A DNA stretch of 64,000 nucleotides from UBA5287 sp041672395 (GCA_041672395.1 JBAYZS010000004.1:21386-85385); one strand, 5' to 3'; positions 1 through 8,751 are shown, numbered from the stretch's first letter. The notes: generated from the letters alone by a model not told the origin. Translations and numbers: made by a program.

Positions 1-65
1 TAGTGATTCTCTATAAAGTATTTGAAAAAAAGCGAATGGATTGATGTCTAAACTTAATAATCAGT

Positions 66-980
66 TTATTCAGTCACAAGTTTAGGCGTTTTATAGAATT
101 CCTTTGGAATGGGCGATTCAAAATGAATTAGTTTGTTTGTGGTTGGGTGATAGAATTCCAATACTTGTGCATGAAGTGCTAAACGATCAATGGTGGTTTT
201 GGCTCCATATTTTTTATCTCCAACAATTGGGTGCCCGATATCTTGCATGTGCACACGTATCTGGTTTTTGCGACCTGTTTCCAATTCGATCTCAAGTAAG
301 GACGAGTCTTCAAATGACTCTATTAACTTATAATTTGTGATTGCTAATTTTCCACCATTGTCAACTGGACTTGAATAAATGACAAAAGTTTTCTCGTTTT
401 CAGTTAGCCAGCTGATAATTTTTCCCATCTTCGTATTTACAATACCCTCAACTAATGCAATATATGTACGTTTTGTGACTATGTTGTGCCAATGGTCTCT
501 CAACATGTGTTGAGCATCAGCGTTTTTCGCGAAAACAAGAATCCCTGATGTCCATTTGTCCAGACGATGGACTGTGAATATTTTATTCTCCGGTGATAGC
601 TGTTGAACATGTTCTTTGAGTATTGAAAAAGCAGTGGTGTCAATGCCGCTTCCGGTGGTAACGGTGAGCAATCCTTCCTTTTTTTCAACAACAATCAAAT
701 CGTCATCCTCAAATATGATGTTCAGTAAGGGATTTTTAAGCTCCGGATCTTTTCTTTTGTTGGATATTGTTACGATGTCATTCGACTTAAGTTGATGATC
801 GAATCGCTTTACCGTTTCATTGTTTACCGTCACTTGACTATGCGAAAGAAGTGATTTGATGGAAGTGCGACTCATGCCGCCCATTTTTTGTAACAGAAAA
901 TCTATTAGAATTGTTTCTTCTTTAACAATCAGTTTTGTTACCTTAGAAGTTTGAAGGGGTTTGTTTGATTTCTTACGCAT
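66..980 (-). CDS. RluA-family pseudouridine synthase
   Basis: This gene encodes a 304-residue enzyme that isomerises specific uridines in rRNA or tRNA to pseudouridine. An S4-like RNA-binding region lies at about residues 20-75 and the catalytic domain follows; the signature HRLDKWTSG carries the catalytic Asp at about residue 141. The frame is open 27 codons further upstream, but a promoter (CAA at 1031-1033 and CAAATGTA at 1004-1011, read on the minus strand as TTG and TACATTTG) would put the transcript start near 997, so the ATG at 980 is preferred. It follows the amidase gene on the same strand but appears to have its own promoter. Which uridine it modifies (RluC, RluD or another type) cannot be told from sequence. 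Confidence 0.9.
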   Translation of the reverse strand: MRKKSNKPLQTSKVTKLIVKEETILIDFLLQKMGGMSRTSIKSLLSHSQVTVNNETVKRFDHQLKSNDIVTISNKRKDPELKNPLLNIIFEDDDLIVVEKKEGLLTVTTGSGIDTTAFSILKEHVQQLSPENKIFTVHRLDKWTSGILVFAKNADAQHMLRDHWHNIVTKRTYIALVEGIVNTKMGKIISWLTENEKTFVIYSSPVDNGGKLAITNYKLIESFEDSSLLEIELETGRKNQIRVHMQDIGHPIVGDKKYGAKTTIDRLALHAQVLEFYHPTTNKLIHFESPIPKEFYKTPKLVTE

Positions 981-1003
981 ATGATTTTGCTTTAAAAGCT
1001 TTG

Positions 1004-1033
1004 CAAATGTACTAAAAAGTTGTGGTTCTTCAA
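1004..1033 (-). promoter_or_regulatory. Promoter of the pseudouridine synthase gene
   Basis: On the minus strand a TTG (-33 element) is followed after 19 bases by TACATTTG, a full match to the Bacteroidetes -7 consensus TAnnTTTG. It sits between the amidase stop codon and the ATG at 980 and decides that start. It is a motif match only. Confidence 0.6.
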
Positions 1034-1050
1034 TGATTATGATTGTGTTT

Positions 1051-2064
1051 TTATTGCTCAATAACTCTTTTGTAATCAGCTAAAAACCCTTCTAATAACC
1101 AATTAGCTATTGCATGACGATTGTTTGAGCTTAAAATGCGTTCCCTGTCCAAATTGTTCTGAAAGTTCCCAATCTCTAACAAAACATTCGGAACTTCAAG
1201 TTTGCGCATCACATAAAGGTCGCGGTGACTAACATTACCTACAAAACCTCTTCCGGGTTGATGTAGTTGATATTGTTTTAATAATTCATTTCGCAAAGTA
1301 TATGATGATAATCTGCTTTGAGGGTCATCTGCATAATAGAAGAAAAGATCGATCCTCTCGTTTGGGCTCCTACTGTCAATATGCAATTCAATAGCTCGGA
1401 TATATTTGAATTTATCTTTATCTCTTTTATATAAATCGTTTACTTTTTCAACACGCTGTTGCAATCTGTCAATCTGAGGTTTAGGAATGGGCTGACCCAT
1501 ACATGTCTCGTTATTGCTACTACTTAGAATCCGCTCATCGCGAATACCATCATTTGGATCTTGAATAATTATATAAACGGTGGCTCCATCCATCATCAGA
1601 TTTCGGGCAAGTCGCAATGAAAAATCGTACGCATACTCATCTTCATGCAGTTCATGTTCATTAATGCGAGTGATTGCCCCTGTATCAGGCCCCCCATGTC
1701 CCGAGATTATATAAAAGCATGCATCTTTAAGGGTGTTTGATCGTAATGGAACCTCACTGTATTTTTTTCCAAAAACCTTTGTGTCTGTAGGTTGTTCAAT
1801 AGATACCAACGGTGGATAAATATCTCCTGGAAGTAGCTCTGGAATTAAATAAACTGTTCCTAATTCCAGATTGTATGAATCATTTATTCTATCTTTATTA
1901 ATTTCAACAAATTCGTTGAAATAGGTAGAATCTATTCTATTCCATCTTCTTAAAAATGATGTAATTCCATCACCTTCAATAGGATAGGCCATGTCTTGAG
2001 CTACTGTTGTAACTGGAACCAAGAGAAATGATATTGCTATTATTGAAAATATAAGGGCTCGCAT
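1051..2064 (-). CDS. N-acetylmuramoyl-L-alanine amidase (Amidase_3 type)
   Basis: This is a 337-residue exported zinc amidase expected to cleave the lactyl-amide bond between MurNAc and the stem peptide of peptidoglycan. A signal peptide covers residues 1-22. Residues about 30-75 (GDGITSFLRR to GTVYLIP) resemble a LysM-like wall-binding segment, which is an inference. The amidase fold runs from about 115 to 337. The expected zinc ligands are visible: His in SGHGG (about 123), Glu near 141-143 and His in ELHID (228). The catalytic Glu lies in LLEIGN (297). The frame extends to 2112, but the box CAAATATA at 2090-2097 (TATATTTG on the minus strand) places the transcript start inside that extension, and the ATG at 2064 begins the signal peptide directly. 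Confidence 0.88.
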   Translation of the reverse strand: MRALIFSIIAISFLLVPVTTVAQDMAYPIEGDGITSFLRRWNRIDSTYFNEFVEINKDRINDSYNLELGTVYLIPELLPGDIYPPLVSIEQPTDTKVFGKKYSEVPLRSNTLKDACFYIISGHGGPDTGAITRINEHELHEDEYAYDFSLRLARNLMMDGATVYIIIQDPNDGIRDERILSSSNNETCMGQPIPKPQIDRLQQRVEKVNDLYKRDKDKFKYIRAIELHIDSRSPNERIDLFFYYADDPQSRLSSYTLRNELLKQYQLHQPGRGFVGNVSHRDLYVMRKLEVPNVLLEIGNFQNNLDRERILSSNNRHAIANWLLEGFLADYKRVIEQ

Positions 2065-2245
2065 TATTGTTTTATAAGTGTTCGTAATACAAATATAGTC
2101 ATTATATCCCATTAATTCTAATAATAATTAATACAATATATGATACAATAACTGAGGTTTAAGATTCATAAATTGAATTATGAATATCCTTTTATTTTAT
2201 TGAACTATTTAACATTCTAAGTTTTCAATATTAATATCTTATTCG

Positions 2246-2253
2246 TAATTTTG
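2246..2253 (+). promoter_or_regulatory. -7 box of the metK transcript
   Basis: TAATTTTG matches TAnnTTTG and predicts a transcript start near 2260, about ten bases before the riboswitch fold begins. No clear -33 TTG is seen upstream (only TTTTC near 2222). Confidence 0.55.
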
Positions 2254-2268
2254 CGGCTACTTAAACAA

Positions 2269-2320
2269 TGTGGATAGATTTGAGCTGCTTGCAACCACAA
2301 AAAAAAATGCTAAAAGAATC
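2269..2320 (+). promoter_or_regulatory. SAM-II-type riboswitch upstream of metK
   Basis: The leader shows the layout of the SAM-II aptamer, an H-type pseudoknot that binds S-adenosylmethionine. Stem P1 pairs TGTGG (2269-2273) with CCACA (2295-2299). Its loop holds GATTT (2277-2281) and TTGCA (2289-2293) separated by seven bases, the same sequence and spacing that I recall for the structurally characterised SAM-II aptamer. The conserved GCTAAAA follows at 2309-2315. GATTT can pair with GAATC at 2316-2320 to form the pseudoknot. Placement between the -7 box and metK fits feedback repression of SAM synthesis. With the start codon 78 bases downstream, the mode of control (translation or transcription) is not evident. 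Confidence 0.85.
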
Positions 2321-2397
2321 CTTTGCATTTTATATTTCCCTTTGTATTGCAGTTCTATTTTTATCCGTTATTTAATAATTTATTTAAAGTAACGCGT

Positions 2398-3705
2398 ATG
2401 AACTATTTATTTACTTCCGAGTCGGTGTCAGAAGGGCACCCCGATAAAGTAGCCGATCAAATTTCGGATGCTTTGCTTGATGAGTTTTTAGCTTATGATG
2501 AAAATTCTAAAGTTGCTTGCGAAACGTTAGTAACCACCGGACAAGTGGTGCTGGCAGGAGAAGTAAAATCTCATGCATACATTGATATGGCTGAGGTGGC
2601 ACGAAATGTTATTGCTAAGATTGGTTACACAAAGAATGAATATGGATTCGAGGCAAAATCTTGTGGTGTTATTTCTGCAATACATGAACAATCATCGGAT
2701 ATTAATCGTGGAATTGATAACAAAATTGATCCCATGGAACAAGGCGCTGGTGATCAGGGCATGATGTTCGGTTATGCTACTAATGAAACGGACAACTACA
2801 TTCCTTTGACATTAGACTTAAGTCATGCTTTAGTGCGTGAATTGGCTGATATTAGAAAAAATGAATTGCACCTTATGCCATATCTTCGTCCTGATGCAAA
2901 ATCTCAGGTTACAGTTGAGTATTCAAAAGATGGTATACCTATAAGAATTGATACCATTGTTGTTTCTACACAACATGACGAATTTATTCTACCAGAAAAT
3001 GATAATCAAGCATCTCAAGATAAGGCAGATAAAGCAATGCAAGATAAAATATTCAACGATGTAGTGAATATTCTTATTCCGCGAGTTCGTGAGAAATATA
3101 GAAATCGTAAAGACATAAACTCTCTGTTTGATTCTAAAATTAGATATTTTGTCAATCCGACAGGAAAGTTTGTCATTGGCGGACCTACCGGAGATACTGG
3201 TCTTACCGGCAGAAAAATTATTGTTGATACGTACGGTGGAAAAGCTTCACATGGCGGGGGATGTTTTTCAGGTAAAGATCCTTCAAAAGTCGATCGTTCA
3301 GCTGCTTATGCTGCTCGCCATATTGCTAAAAATCTCGTAGCAGCAGGAGTTGCTCCAGAAATTACCATTCAGGTGTCTTATGCAATTGGAGTTGCTGAAC
3401 CGATGAATATTTATGTTAATACCTACGGCAAGAGCAATGTCAATCTATCAGATGGAGAAATCTCCGAAAAAGTAAAGGTTTTATTTGATATGCGCCCAAA
3501 GGCAATTGAGAAACGACTTAATCTTCGTATGCCAATTTATTTGGAAACAGCTGCATATGGTCATATGGGTCGCAAATCTGAAAAGATTACAAAAGTCTTT
3601 GAATCTAGATATAACTCTGAACCAAAAATGATTGAAGTTGAGCTTTTCACTTGGGAGAAACTTGATTATGTTGATGAGATAAAAGATGCTTTCGGAATAA
3701 ATTAA
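2398..3705 (+). CDS. metK: S-adenosylmethionine synthetase
   Basis: MetK (435 residues) makes S-adenosylmethionine from ATP and methionine. The start sequence with GHPDK (residues 13-17), the GAGDQG motif and the phosphate-binding loop GGGCFSGKDPSKVDRSAAY are all present. The loop has Cys where most orthologues have Ala. The protein is longer than the roughly 384-residue E. coli enzyme, partly through a charged insertion around QASQDKADKAMQDK. The frame is open from 2323, but the first 25 codons lie just after the riboswitch and give a hydrophobic stretch foreign to the family, so the ATG at 2398 is chosen. Regulation by the SAM-II-type aptamer upstream is likely. Confidence 0.97.
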   Translation: MNYLFTSESVSEGHPDKVADQISDALLDEFLAYDENSKVACETLVTTGQVVLAGEVKSHAYIDMAEVARNVIAKIGYTKNEYGFEAKSCGVISAIHEQSSDINRGIDNKIDPMEQGAGDQGMMFGYATNETDNYIPLTLDLSHALVRELADIRKNELHLMPYLRPDAKSQVTVEYSKDGIPIRIDTIVVSTQHDEFILPENDNQASQDKADKAMQDKIFNDVVNILIPRVREKYRNRKDINSLFDSKIRYFVNPTGKFVIGGPTGDTGLTGRKIIVDTYGGKASHGGGCFSGKDPSKVDRSAAYAARHIAKNLVAAGVAPEITIQVSYAIGVAEPMNIYVNTYGKSNVNLSDGEISEKVKVLFDMRPKAIEKRLNLRMPIYLETAAYGHMGRKSEKITKVFESRYNSEPKMIEVELFTWEKLDYVDEIKDAFGIN

Positions 3706-3737
3706 TAAGTATCTTTGCATTGTAAAAAAAGAAGACA

Positions 3738-4358
3738 ATGCAATTAAATAATAACAGCTCTGATATCACAATCCTTGATTCTTCAATTAATGAAGAAACA
3801 AGGATTGTTGTTTATTGTGCTTCAAGTTCAGAAATTGACGATGTTTATTTTAATGCTGCAACCATTTTAGGGAAAATACTTGCTGATAATAAAATTTCAT
3901 GTATAACTGGAGCTGGAAATGCAGGTTTAATGGGAGAGTTGAACGATTCTGTAATCAAATACGGAGGTAAAACCATTGGGGTTATCCCTCAATTCATGGT
4001 AGATGCAGGATGGTGTCATCCTACTTTATCAAAGGTTATCATAACTAATTCATTGCACGAACGTAAGGCGGTTATGGCGCGGTTATCCAGTGCTGCTATT
4101 GCCTTACCTGGTGGTATTGGAACGTTAGAAGAACTTACTGAAATCATTACTTGGAAGCAGTTAGGTCTTTACAAAGGTCCAATTGTTCTTCTTAACATAA
4201 AATCGTTTTACGATCCTCTTTTAGAAATGCTTAACAAGATGATTGAGCAAAGTTTTTTGAATATTTCTAATGAGGATTTATGGCATGTTGTTCAAACGCC
4301 TCAAGAAGCTTTAGACTATTTGTCGATTATGAATTTAAGTGAACTTGAAAAATTATAA
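3738..4358 (+). CDS. LOG family protein (nucleotide 5'-monophosphate phosphoribohydrolase type)
   Basis: This 206-residue protein belongs to the Lonely Guy/TIGR00730 family, whose characterised members release the base from nucleoside 5'-monophosphates; cytokinin nucleotides are the known plant and actinobacterial substrate. The signature PGGIGTLEE and the Rossmann segment GAGNAGLMGEL are intact. It lies 32 bases behind metK, but TATCTTTG at 3710-3717 fits a -7 box of its own. In this organism the natural substrate is unknown; AMP hydrolysis or nucleotide salvage is a reasonable guess from the family. Confidence 0.88.
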   Translation: MQLNNNSSDITILDSSINEETRIVVYCASSSEIDDVYFNAATILGKILADNKISCITGAGNAGLMGELNDSVIKYGGKTIGVIPQFMVDAGWCHPTLSKVIITNSLHERKAVMARLSSAAIALPGGIGTLEELTEIITWKQLGLYKGPIVLLNIKSFYDPLLEMLNKMIEQSFLNISNEDLWHVVQTPQEALDYLSIMNLSELEKL

Positions 4359-4390
4359 ATCAATTCAACCATATATAAAATCTTTAACAG

Positions 4391-5236
4391 GTGACTGATT
4401 CTGTTGCTTTTTTTTTGAGAAATGATTCAATTGCACTGGGATTGAATGCAAATAATATTGGACTTTCTACTGATTTTGAATTTCTTTCAACAGATTCAAA
4501 TAAAATTCTATTCAAAGATATCGATTTGAGTCTTATTGTAAAAAATACAACATCAGAAGGGATACAAGGAATGGCATTAAAAATTCCCCAAATTGAGAGA
4601 AGTGTGCTCTTTCTGATTTTACTTTTTTGTCTTTTTCTTTTTGCTATCATTGCACGATATCAAGGACCATCTTTTATAAGCACAATAAAAAATGTCTTCT
4701 CTTTTGGAATAAGAGAAATTAATATTCACAAACAACAAATAACTTCCTCGCAAGTTTGGGGAAAGCTATTTCTGGTTTTACAAACCACACTGTTTACTTC
4801 AATTATTCTTTTTGTAGTAATGTGGGAGTATGGTATTTCATCGTTTCCTGGTTATATTCGTCTTTTGATCTTAGTCTGTATGTTTATTGGACTTTCTGTA
4901 GGTCTTTCATTAAAATTAATCACATATAAGATTACAGGTAATTCATTATTTGAAAAAGATGTAAATATATGGATTTCAAGATATCTGTTAAGTTTAGAGA
5001 TTATAGGTGTTATTGCGTATATACCAGTACTTCTTTTTGTTTTTATGCCAGAATTTAGAAGTGCTATGTACATTATTTTTTTATTACTTTTTGTTCTGAG
5101 TAGACTTACAATTGTATGGTCTCTCTTAAACATTTTTGTTAAATATAAAATAGGTTTATTTTATTTTATTGTGTACCTTTGCGGCGTTGAAATTGCCCCT
5201 TATATTATACTTATAAAAGTGGGTGATTTATTTTAA
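4391..5236 (+). CDS. DUF4271 membrane protein
   Basis: This 281-residue protein has a soluble N-terminal part of about 75 residues followed by several hydrophobic segments (for example SVLFLILLFCLFLFAIIARY, then helices at roughly 120-145, 150-175, 190-215, 220-245 and 255-275). It matches the pattern of DUF4271 proteins, which are confined to Bacteroidetes and usually sit directly before hemD, as here (26 bases). Translation appears to start at GTG (4391), since no ATG begins the frame. No catalytic motif is seen, and its function is unknown. The gene pair suggests a link with haem or membrane metabolism, which is an inference from position only. Confidence 0.75.
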   Translation: MTDSVAFFLRNDSIALGLNANNIGLSTDFEFLSTDSNKILFKDIDLSLIVKNTTSEGIQGMALKIPQIERSVLFLILLFCLFLFAIIARYQGPSFISTIKNVFSFGIREINIHKQQITSSQVWGKLFLVLQTTLFTSIILFVVMWEYGISSFPGYIRLLILVCMFIGLSVGLSLKLITYKITGNSLFEKDVNIWISRYLLSLEIIGVIAYIPVLLFVFMPEFRSAMYIIFLLLFVLSRLTIVWSLLNIFVKYKIGLFYFIVYLCGVEIAPYIILIKVGDLF

Positions 5237-5262
5237 TTTTATTTAAGGCAGTATATTGTTTT

Positions 5263-6027
5263 ATGAAGGTGCGAAAAGTAAAAAAGATTCTCATATCACA
5301 ACCCCAACCAAGTTCAGGAAAATCACCGTATTTCGAAATTGCGGAAAAATATAATGTGGAGTTACAATTTAGACCTTTTATTAAGGTCGAAAGGTTGTCT
5401 GTAAAGGAATTTCGTCATCAACGAATCAATATTCCTGATTACACAGCAATTGTTTTTACGGCAAGAACAGCAATTGATAAATTCTTTTCATTATGTGAGG
5501 AATTGCGTATTGTTATGCCTGAAACAATGAAATATTTCTGTGTTTCTGAAACAGTAGCCCTTTATCTTCAAAAGTATATTGTTTATCGGAAGAGAAAAAT
5601 CTTTTTCAGTCAAACCGGAAAGATTGATGGGTTGAGTAATTCATTATCAAAACATTCCAAAGAAAAATTTCTTCTCCCAGTACCGGAAGATCATAATGAA
5701 GAAGTAGCTAATTTTCTCAAATCAAAAAAAATAGATTTCACTCAAAGTGTTATGTATCGTACTGTAAGTAACGATTTTGAAAATGGTGAAAAGCTTGATG
5801 CTGATATGTTTATTTTTTTCAGTCCACTAGGGGTTTCTTCTTTGTTCAAAAATTTTCCCGATTTCAAACAAGAAGATATAGCTGTTGGTTGCTTTGGTTT
5901 ATCAACTGCAAAGGCTGTTGAGGAAGCAAATCTACGTTTGGACTGTGTTGCACCTCAACCGGGTATCCCCTCTATGAGTGCCTCACTTGAGCTTTTTCTT
6001 GAAGAAAATCACAAGCAAACAGATTAA
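5263..6027 (+). CDS. hemD: Uroporphyrinogen-III synthase
   Basis: This 254-residue protein has the two-lobed layout of HemD, which closes and inverts hydroxymethylbilane to uroporphyrinogen III in haem and corrin synthesis. Recognisable elements are the early segment YTAIVFTARTAIDKFF and the late segment ADMFIFFSPLGVSSLF. HemD sequences diverge strongly, so the call rests on these and on the DUF4271 neighbour. It is probably cotranscribed with DUF4271. Other hem genes are not in the window. Confidence 0.85.
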   Translation: MKVRKVKKILISQPQPSSGKSPYFEIAEKYNVELQFRPFIKVERLSVKEFRHQRINIPDYTAIVFTARTAIDKFFSLCEELRIVMPETMKYFCVSETVALYLQKYIVYRKRKIFFSQTGKIDGLSNSLSKHSKEKFLLPVPEDHNEEVANFLKSKKIDFTQSVMYRTVSNDFENGEKLDADMFIFFSPLGVSSLFKNFPDFKQEDIAVGCFGLSTAKAVEEANLRLDCVAPQPGIPSMSASLELFLEENHKQTD

Positions 6028-6151
6028 ATAATACTCTTTACATAAATTAAGATCATTTTTTTAATAATTTCTTTCCTGAAAGCGTAATATTTATGACAAA
6101 AACAATGTATATTTGTCGTTAAATTGCTTTCGGAGGAAATGCTGTTTAATT

Positions 6152-6556
6152 ATGGAAGAAGGACTTCATTTTACGCTTACAAAAAAAGAACGTATTACCG
6201 GAAAAAATAAAATAGAGAACCTATTTACTAAAGGTAAGTCCTTTCTTAAATATCCGTTGAAAATTGTATATATTGAATGTGAACGTGACTCGGAATACCT
6301 TGTATCAATATTGGTTAGTGTTCCAAAGAAGAGGTTAAAATTGGCAGTTAAACGAAATAAGATAAAGCGTCTTATTCGTGAGGCATATCGGCTGAACAAG
6401 AACATTATCACAAATGATTTATCGTATTCTAACAGACAAATAAGTTTAGCATTTGTATATGTAAAAGATGACTTAACGGATTATGAAACGATTGAAAGAA
6501 GTATGTGTAAAGCGCTAAATGAATTAGCTTATCAACTGAAGACTAAAGAAGAGTGA
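6152..6556 (+). CDS. rnpA: Ribonuclease P protein component
   Basis: RnpA (134 residues) is the basic protein subunit that helps the RNase P ribozyme trim 5' leaders of tRNA precursors. The family core KLAVKRNKIKRLIREAYR is present. The reading frame is open from a TTG at 6113, but that codon lies within a perfect -7 box (TATATTTG, 6108-6115), so translation must start later; the ATG at 6152 gives the usual length. A purine-rich GGAGGAAA at 6132 lies further upstream than a normal ribosome site. It overlaps yidD by four bases. Confidence 0.95.
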   Translation: MEEGLHFTLTKKERITGKNKIENLFTKGKSFLKYPLKIVYIECERDSEYLVSILVSVPKKRLKLAVKRNKIKRLIREAYRLNKNIITNDLSYSNRQISLAFVYVKDDLTDYETIERSMCKALNELAYQLKTKEE

Positions 6557-6834
6557 AGGTACTAACATTTCTGAAAAATATATTTACTTGGATATTATTA
6601 GTTCCAGTATATTTTTATCGTGCTGTTATTTCTCCACTTACACCACCAAGTTGCAGATATACACCTACTTGTTCTCAATATGCAATTGAAGCATTGAAAA
6701 AGCATGGTCCAATAAAAGGATTATTTCTTGCAACGAAACGGATTCTCAGTTGTAATCCTTGGGGAGGTTCAGGTTACGATCCCGTTCCAGAGCCAAAGCA
6801 AAAAGTAAAGAAACGTGTATCCGAAGCAGAGTAA
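6553..6834 (+). CDS. yidD: Membrane protein insertion efficiency factor YidD
   Basis: YidD (93 residues) is a small membrane-associated protein that assists YidC-dependent insertion. Hallmarks are visible: an amphipathic/hydrophobic N terminus, the cysteine-containing core SCRYTPTCSQYAIEALKKHG and CNPWGGSGYDPVP near the C terminus. It starts with GTG, overlapping the rnpA stop as GTGA. This indicates translational coupling, and the rnpA-yidD order is widespread in bacteria. Confidence 0.95.
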   Translation: MKVLTFLKNIFTWILLVPVYFYRAVISPLTPPSCRYTPTCSQYAIEALKKHGPIKGLFLATKRILSCNPWGGSGYDPVPEPKQKVKKRVSEAE

Positions 6835-6843
6835 AGAAAGAAA

Positions 6844-7560
6844 ATGGAATTATACGACATTCACACTCACCAGATTTTTTTAGAGGACACAGATGACCCT
6901 TATCACTCGTGTATCCTCGACGTGTATCCCCTTGAATTTGAAGTAGCTAAAGAATCACATCAGCGTCATAGTTTTTCTTGTGGCGTTCATCCATGGTATG
7001 CTGAAGACAGTAAAGATCAAATGACCTATCTTACAGAGATTGCATCTGATCCTAGAATTGTAGCCATCGGTGAAACGGGTCTTGATAAGTTGAAAGGTCC
7101 CGATTTCAGTTTTCAAATTCCTTTGTTCAAGCAACACATCGTACTTTCAGAGAAACTTAAGAAGCCGGTAATAATACATTGTGTTAAGGCATGGGAAGAG
7201 ATTCGTAAAATTCATAAAGAGATGAAACCCACACAACCATGGATTATTCATGGTTATAGAGGGAAGCCTGAGTTAACAGAAGTACTTATTAAAGACGGAT
7301 TCAATTTTTCAATCGGAGAGCATTTTAATATGGAATCTGTTTCACTTATACCAAAAGAACTGTTATTTTGTGAGACAGATGAAACAGAAATGGATATTGC
7401 GGAAATTTATCATCAAGTATCACAGGCTCTTAATGAGGATTTAGATGATTTTGCACAAAAAATAGCTAAGAATGTTTATCGTGTATTCCCAACTTTGGAA
7501 CCGCCAAAACAATCTGACGCAGAAGATATAATAGAAGAAATTGAAGAGGATGAAGAATAA
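6844..7560 (+). CDS. TatD-family metal-dependent hydrolase (short form)
   Basis: This is a 238-residue TIM-barrel hydrolase of the TatD family, nine bases behind yidD and so probably in the rnpA operon. It retains the N-terminal metal site DIHTH, the GVHPW motif, GETGLDK, a mid-barrel His (VIIHCVKAW), IIHGY and the late Asp in CETDETE. It is more divergent than the tatD gene at 60002-60793, and its C terminus ends in an acidic tail (EEIEEDEE). Family members are 3'-5' exonucleases or other phosphoesterases; the substrate here is not known. Confidence 0.8.
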   Translation: MELYDIHTHQIFLEDTDDPYHSCILDVYPLEFEVAKESHQRHSFSCGVHPWYAEDSKDQMTYLTEIASDPRIVAIGETGLDKLKGPDFSFQIPLFKQHIVLSEKLKKPVIIHCVKAWEEIRKIHKEMKPTQPWIIHGYRGKPELTEVLIKDGFNFSIGEHFNMESVSLIPKELLFCETDETEMDIAEIYHQVSQALNEDLDDFAQKIAKNVYRVFPTLEPPKQSDAEDIIEEIEEDEE

Positions 7561-7587
7561 TTGATTCTCAACAAAATAATACAAATT

Positions 7588-7626
7588 AATCCCCAAATAC
7601 TTTAATTAGTTATTTGGGGATTTTTA
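7588..7626 (+). terminator. Intrinsic terminator of the rnpA-yidD-tatD-like operon
   Basis: AATCCCCAAATA (7588-7599) pairs perfectly with TATTTGGGGATT (7611-7622), and a T-run follows (7621-7625). Confidence 0.9.
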
Positions 7627-7660
7627 TATAGATAGTGAATACACTTAGTATTTTTCCTGT

Positions 7661-8281
7661 TTATTTTCTTCCAAAGTCGGCAGGGATTTCTCCCCACTGT
7701 GAAGTTTCCCATTTCAGAATGAGAGTTTCATACTTATTTGTTTGAAGCCACTGCTCTGCACGATAAATAAAATCGAAAATTTCTTGATTGCGACTTGTCG
7801 GTTTCAACTTTGTATTACATTTCTTTTTTTGAACCCATTTTATAGCATTAACGCTATCGGAATAAATTGGTAAATCACTATTTTTCTGTTTCAGCAAAGC
7901 CAAACCATGAACAATTGCAAGGAATTCACCAATATTGTTTGTTCCATCATCCAAAGGCCCTATATGAAAAATCTCTTCACAGTTTTCAACCAACACACCA
8001 CGATATTCCATTTTCCCGGGATTACCGCTGCAAGCAGCGTCGACAGCGAGACTGTCAGTGATATAGTCACCAAAAGTAACCGATTTTGGGGCAGGTTTAT
8101 CCTTTCTCTTTATATATTTCCATGGGTTATCAGAAAACGCCTTTTGAGCCTCTTCCTTAGATGGAAAAGCTTTATAACGAGCATTTTTCACACCAGTAAC
8201 CTGCATTTTACATTCATCCCACGAAGTGTAGATTCCCGGTTTCAGTCCCTGCCAGACTACGTAATATTTTTGCTTTGGCAT
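7661..8281 (-). CDS. Ribonuclease H with N-terminal viroplasmin-like domain
   Basis: This 206-residue protein has an N-terminal domain of about 45 residues (KYYVVWQGLKPGIYTSWDE) of the caulimovirus viroplasmin/RNase HI hybrid-binding type, followed by an RNase H fold that cleaves RNA in RNA:DNA hybrids. Expected acidic residues are seen in LAVDAACSGNPG (Asp), NNIGEFLAI (Glu), PIYSDSVNAI (Asp) and the C-terminal IPADF (Asp). It shares one base with the stop of the upstream gene (TGATG arrangement at 8281), so the two are translationally coupled. Confidence 0.92.
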   Translation of the reverse strand: MPKQKYYVVWQGLKPGIYTSWDECKMQVTGVKNARYKAFPSKEEAQKAFSDNPWKYIKRKDKPAPKSVTFGDYITDSLAVDAACSGNPGKMEYRGVLVENCEEIFHIGPLDDGTNNIGEFLAIVHGLALLKQKNSDLPIYSDSVNAIKWVQKKKCNTKLKPTSRNQEIFDFIYRAEQWLQTNKYETLILKWETSQWGEIPADFGRK

Positions 8282-8751
8282 CAGGAATTTTCCAAATATA
8301 AAGGTAATACCTCTTGTGTTTGTTGGTCAAAGATTCCCTGTTGCGGATATTTTTGCTGAATCGAAATTATACTATCAACCACATATCTGGTGTGACCACG
8401 CCAAGGCAGTGTACCATTATATTCTTTGTAGTGAAGCTGCACATTTTTGCCACTTTCTTTCATCAAACTATCAGCTATTTCAACGTCGACAACTGAAAAT
8501 TCAAACTGATTAGATTGTATTCCACCAGGTTTATCGGCCCTTAAACCAGGTTGTATTAATTTTCCTTCATATGTTTTGTAGAACGTTCCTTTGTAAACAA
8601 TTTGGTTAAGTTCACCTGCTTTAACGCCCTCACCTAAAACAAAATAATATTTCCAGTAAAAGAAAATACCTAATGCTGCAATCAAAATGAAAATGAACAG
8701 CACAAGTCCTTTTTTACTTTTTTTCTTTCTTTTGGGTTTGAGATCATCCAT
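8281..8751 (-). CDS. Conserved single-pass membrane protein of unknown function
   Basis: This 156-residue protein has a highly basic start (KPKRKKKSKKG), one transmembrane helix (about residues 16-36) and an extracytoplasmic domain with VVDVEIADSLMKESGKNVQLHY. Similar small Bacteroidetes proteins often carry the misleading database name 6-phosphogluconate dehydrogenase, but no dinucleotide-binding or dehydrogenase motif is present. It is translationally coupled to the RNase H gene. I do not recognise a function. Confidence 0.65.
   Translation of the reverse strand: MDDLKPKRKKKSKKGLVLFIFILIAALGIFFYWKYYFVLGEGVKAGELNQIVYKGTFYKTYEGKLIQPGLRADKPGGIQSNQFEFSVVDVEIADSLMKESGKNVQLHYKEYNGTLPWRGHTRYVVDSIISIQQKYPQQGIFDQQTQEVLPLYLENS

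Noticed and set aside
2323..2397. N-terminal extension of MetK from the upstream start
   Set aside because: The extra 25 residues overlap the end of the riboswitch region and are absent from the family.
6139..6151. ATG at 6139 right after GGAGGAAA as the rnpA start
   Set aside because: It is not in the rnpA frame and yields a short frame without resemblance to any protein.
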